A DNA stretch of 7,852 bases from Candidatus Latescibacterota bacterium (GTDB lineage Bacteria; Latescibacterota; UBA2968; GCA-2709665): contig JAAXHE010000229.1 in assembly GCA_012271065.1 (NCBI GenBank), positions 1-7,852 on the forward strand, given 5' to 3'. The notes beneath the pieces were generated by a model that saw only the letters and a list, made by a program, of their open reading frames with translations, had not been told where the DNA came from and made no database searches. The position numbers were made by a program, and so were the translations under genes. Each line of letters starts with the position of its first letter. Position 1 is the stretch's first letter. Shown in pieces: positions 6,121 to 7,852 of the stretch.

Positions 6121-7675
6121 TCAGCTGAAGAGGGTTGTGGCGTCGCGACAGAAACGTCCCTTTCCCGTATAGGCTGCCGCGAGGGTGTGTGGATCTGTGG
6201 ACGTCTGGGTTGGGTGGTTGCCTTGGTCCAGGCCTTTTTCGAGGATGCTTTTCACACTCCGGTAGCGGGGGTTGTCAAAGGCGATGGCGCGGTCGCACGC
6301 GGCTTCGAGGCGCCGGGCGCCGTAGCGTTCGGAAAGTCGGATGATGCCCTGCGCCGCGCGGAGGTTGTCCAGCACGCGATCACGAAAGAGGGTCTTGATG
6401 AGGGTGTGGCACGCCGGTCCGATGGTCTGTGCCTTCTTGAGACACCATTGGGGGTCGCGCATCAGGAAAGCACGCGCCTCGGGCGGCAGATGTTCGTTAA
6501 CGGTGGAGCGTGCTCCGGGTGTGTTTTTTCGGGGGTAAACCGCCACCATTTCCTGGTTTTGGTAGATCCTCACGGTGGTCAAGCTGGCGCGCAGCCAGAG
6601 CTGTTGGCGCACCAGGGCATGAGGCACGGAGTATCGACACTTTTCGAACTGGACGTGGCAGTCCCCGTGAACCTTCACCTTGGCCCAGGCCGCCCGCTCA
6701 GGGGGATGGGCGGGTAACGATCTGAGGAACTCGCGCTCGGTGTTTGCGAACTGTGTCAGCGGTCGTGCGTGGGTGGCGCCGTGGATGCGGTTGCCGGCCG
6801 GCCCCAGGATCCAGGTCTGCAACTGCCGATTGGCATCTCTGATGTCACGGAAGTGGCGCAGCGGCACAAAACTGCGCTTGACAACCTTCACGGCAGCCTC
6901 CACGCGCCCCTTCTTCTTCGGGTCTCGCACGGGGCACGGTGAGATCGTGAAGCCATAGCCTTCGGCGCACTCGCCGTAGGCGCGCTGCACCTCCGGATCG
7001 TGGTAACACGCTTTGGTGATGGCGTTTTTGGGGTTATCGATCACCACGCGTGCGGGCACGCCGCCGAAGAACTCGAAGGTGCTTCTGTGGCAGGAAAGCC
7101 ACGTCTCGACCTTCTGATCCGGGACGATCTCGGCATACTGGTGGCGAGACCAGGCCAGTACCATCACGAAAATCCACGTCGCAATGGTCTGTTCCGTGAA
7201 GACGTCCTTTATCGTGGGACCCCGCCCGAAGTCCACCTGCGCCACGTCGCCCGGGTCGAACGCCAACACGGTGGTGGGTGGTGACGTTGGGATGCGCGTC
7301 TTTGAGCCCCTGGAGAAAACGCCGTACGGAAGAATACGAGCCGGCATACCCGTAGGTGTCCACCAACGCCTGGTGGATGACCGTACCCCGGATACCCTGA
7401 CGCCACCAGAGGGTGACCTTGTCCTGGTAGGGTAGGACCGAAGAGGCCGACCGAGGTCGTGAGGAAGGAACATCCAAAACCTGCGCAAGGGTCGCATCAT
7501 CGGGCATCGCGCCGGAAGCCTCCAGCCACCCCTCACGGCCTGCTATCTCGCGAAGTGCGCTGGCCTTCTCGCGACCCATCAACCCTGAACGGGCGATCGC
7601 ACGATCCGACTCGCCCAGACGCATACGCGTCAATACCTGGCGATACTGATACATCTCGAACCTCCGGTTTGCCAT
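6121..7675 (-). pseudogene. istA: IS21-family transposase IstA, broken by a one-base frameshift
   Basis: The N-terminal part, in one frame from ATG 7675, reads MANRRFEMYQYRQVLTRMRL and continues with a helix-turn-helix region and VRRFLQGLKDAHPNVTT. The AGGAGG site lies 7 bases before this ATG, and an upstream ATG at 7705 lacks such support. From about 7276 the protein continues in another frame as TTVLAFDPGDVAQVDFG. There the DDE integrase core appears: Asp in AQVDFG, Asp in RVVIDNPKNA, Glu in KKKGRVEAAVK. The C-terminal domain runs to the TGA at 6121. Removing one G from the triplet at 7276-7278 restores a continuous protein of 517 residues, the normal IstA length. All three catalytic residues lie after the shift, so the product of the first frame would be catalytically dead. 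Sequencing error in this GGTGGTGGGTGGTG tract is an alternative. Confidence 0.9.
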
Positions 7676-7755
7676 GTCCTTACCTCCTGAATGTCGGGGA
7701 GACACTCAGAAGGTAGATACGTTGCCGGAAAGTCCGAAACCTCAATCACATCCCA

Positions 7756-7826
7756 GGTGGCCTGATTAGGCCGATCTTGCGGTGGCCGCATTAGGCCGAT
7801 CCCGTAATGGCCGCATATGGGCGATC
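7756..7826. repeat. IS21 right-end repeats (three copies, 25-base period)
   Basis: Three 21-base units start at 7756, 7781 and 7806, an exact 25-base step. The core is TGGCC..(A/T)TTAGGCCGATC in the first two, which agree at 19 of 21 positions. The outermost copy is more diverged (16 of 21 with the middle one). Within the first copy, GGCCT and AGGCC form a short palindrome. The same site occurs inverted at the left end (5236-5280). This matches the arrangement of IstA-binding sites at IS21-family ends, and the stretch also separates the element border from istA. Confidence 0.88.
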
Positions 7827-7852
7827 ATTAACCTTGATTCGTAATTCTTCGG

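Larger units (their letters stand above)
5229..7833 (-). mobile_element. IS21-family insertion sequence, nested in the IS256 transposase gene
   Basis: This element of about 2.6 kb has the istA-istB order and overlapping-style spacing diagnostic of the IS21 family. Its left terminus is placed at 5229, where TGTCACGG begins with the TG usual for this family. That is also the point where IS256 homology stops. Near both ends are multiple copies of one 21-base site: inverted copies at 5236-5256 and 5260-5280 on the left, and direct copies at 7756, 7781 and 7806 on the right. A further shared inverted word, GGTTTCGGAC, occurs at 5299-5308 and 7741-7732. The right terminus is set at 7833 by matching the distance from the outermost repeat. 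It lacks the expected terminal CA there, so its position may be off by several bases. No convincing target duplication is seen. Confidence 0.8.

Noticed and set aside
5548..6717. 389-codon plus-strand open frame antisense to istB and istA
   Set aside because: It lies wholly opposite two well-supported genes, spans their junction, and its translation resembles no known family. It is a shadow of codon bias.
7268..7286. Programmed ribosomal frameshifting in istA
   Set aside because: IS21 elements normally make IstA from one frame. The required +1 shift has no stop codon or recognisable stimulatory signal, so mutation or read error is simpler.
7756..7826. Three regularly spaced repeats, possible CRISPR array
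   Set aside because: The period is 25 bases with only 4-base gaps, the units are diverged, and inverted copies occur at the other IS end. This is an IS21 end-site arrangement.
7834..7852. Flank right of IS21 as the continuation of the IS256 transposase
   Set aside because: Nineteen bases are too few. The frames I tried across the junction do not give recognisable residues before IQRCQWHK.

Overview
This is a moderately GC-rich bacterial window. It holds four ordinary chromosomal genes or gene remnants on the left (about 1-4635) and a pile-up of two insertion sequences on the right (about 4662-7833). Almost every real gene is on the minus strand. The sequence does not fix a taxon. The mix of a PIN-toxin remnant, an ABC-2 exporter, a stand-alone rhodanese, a large uncharacterised beta-propeller and nested transposons would suit many large environmental genomes.

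Layout. (1) 34-402, plus: the C-terminal half of a VapC-like PIN toxin, apparently decayed, whose tail runs antisense into the end of the next gene. (2) 2068-348, minus: a two-gene ABC-2 exporter operon, ATPase then permease, joined by a 4-base GTGA overlap. (3) 2069-2388: non-coding, with a clear minus-strand rho-independent terminator at about 2155-2193. (4) 2826-2389, minus: a single-domain rhodanese with a strong Shine-Dalgarno and a near-consensus sigma70-type promoter at 2964-2992. It therefore looks like its own transcription unit. (5) 4635-2998, minus: a 545-residue beta-propeller-like protein of unknown function, whose first codons form a long, nearly perfect hairpin. (6) 4662-5228: the C-terminal third and one end of an IS256-family element. 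(7) 5229 to about 7833: an IS21-family element with istA and istB on the minus strand. It is inserted in the IS256 transposase gene.

The IS21 copy has repeated transposase-binding-type sites at both ends: three direct copies at a 25-base step on the right and two inverted copies on the left. Its istA carries a one-base frameshift ahead of the whole catalytic core, while istB is intact, so this copy is probably immobile by itself. The IS256 end lies only 26 bases from the propeller gene's start codon, so the insertion may have cut that gene off from its promoter or trimmed its 5' end.

I found no tRNA, rRNA, CRISPR array or convincing new defence or biosynthetic system. The most useful points are the nested insertion with a chimeric open reading frame, the istA frameshift, the hairpin in the propeller gene, and the well-defined rhodanese promoter and terminator.
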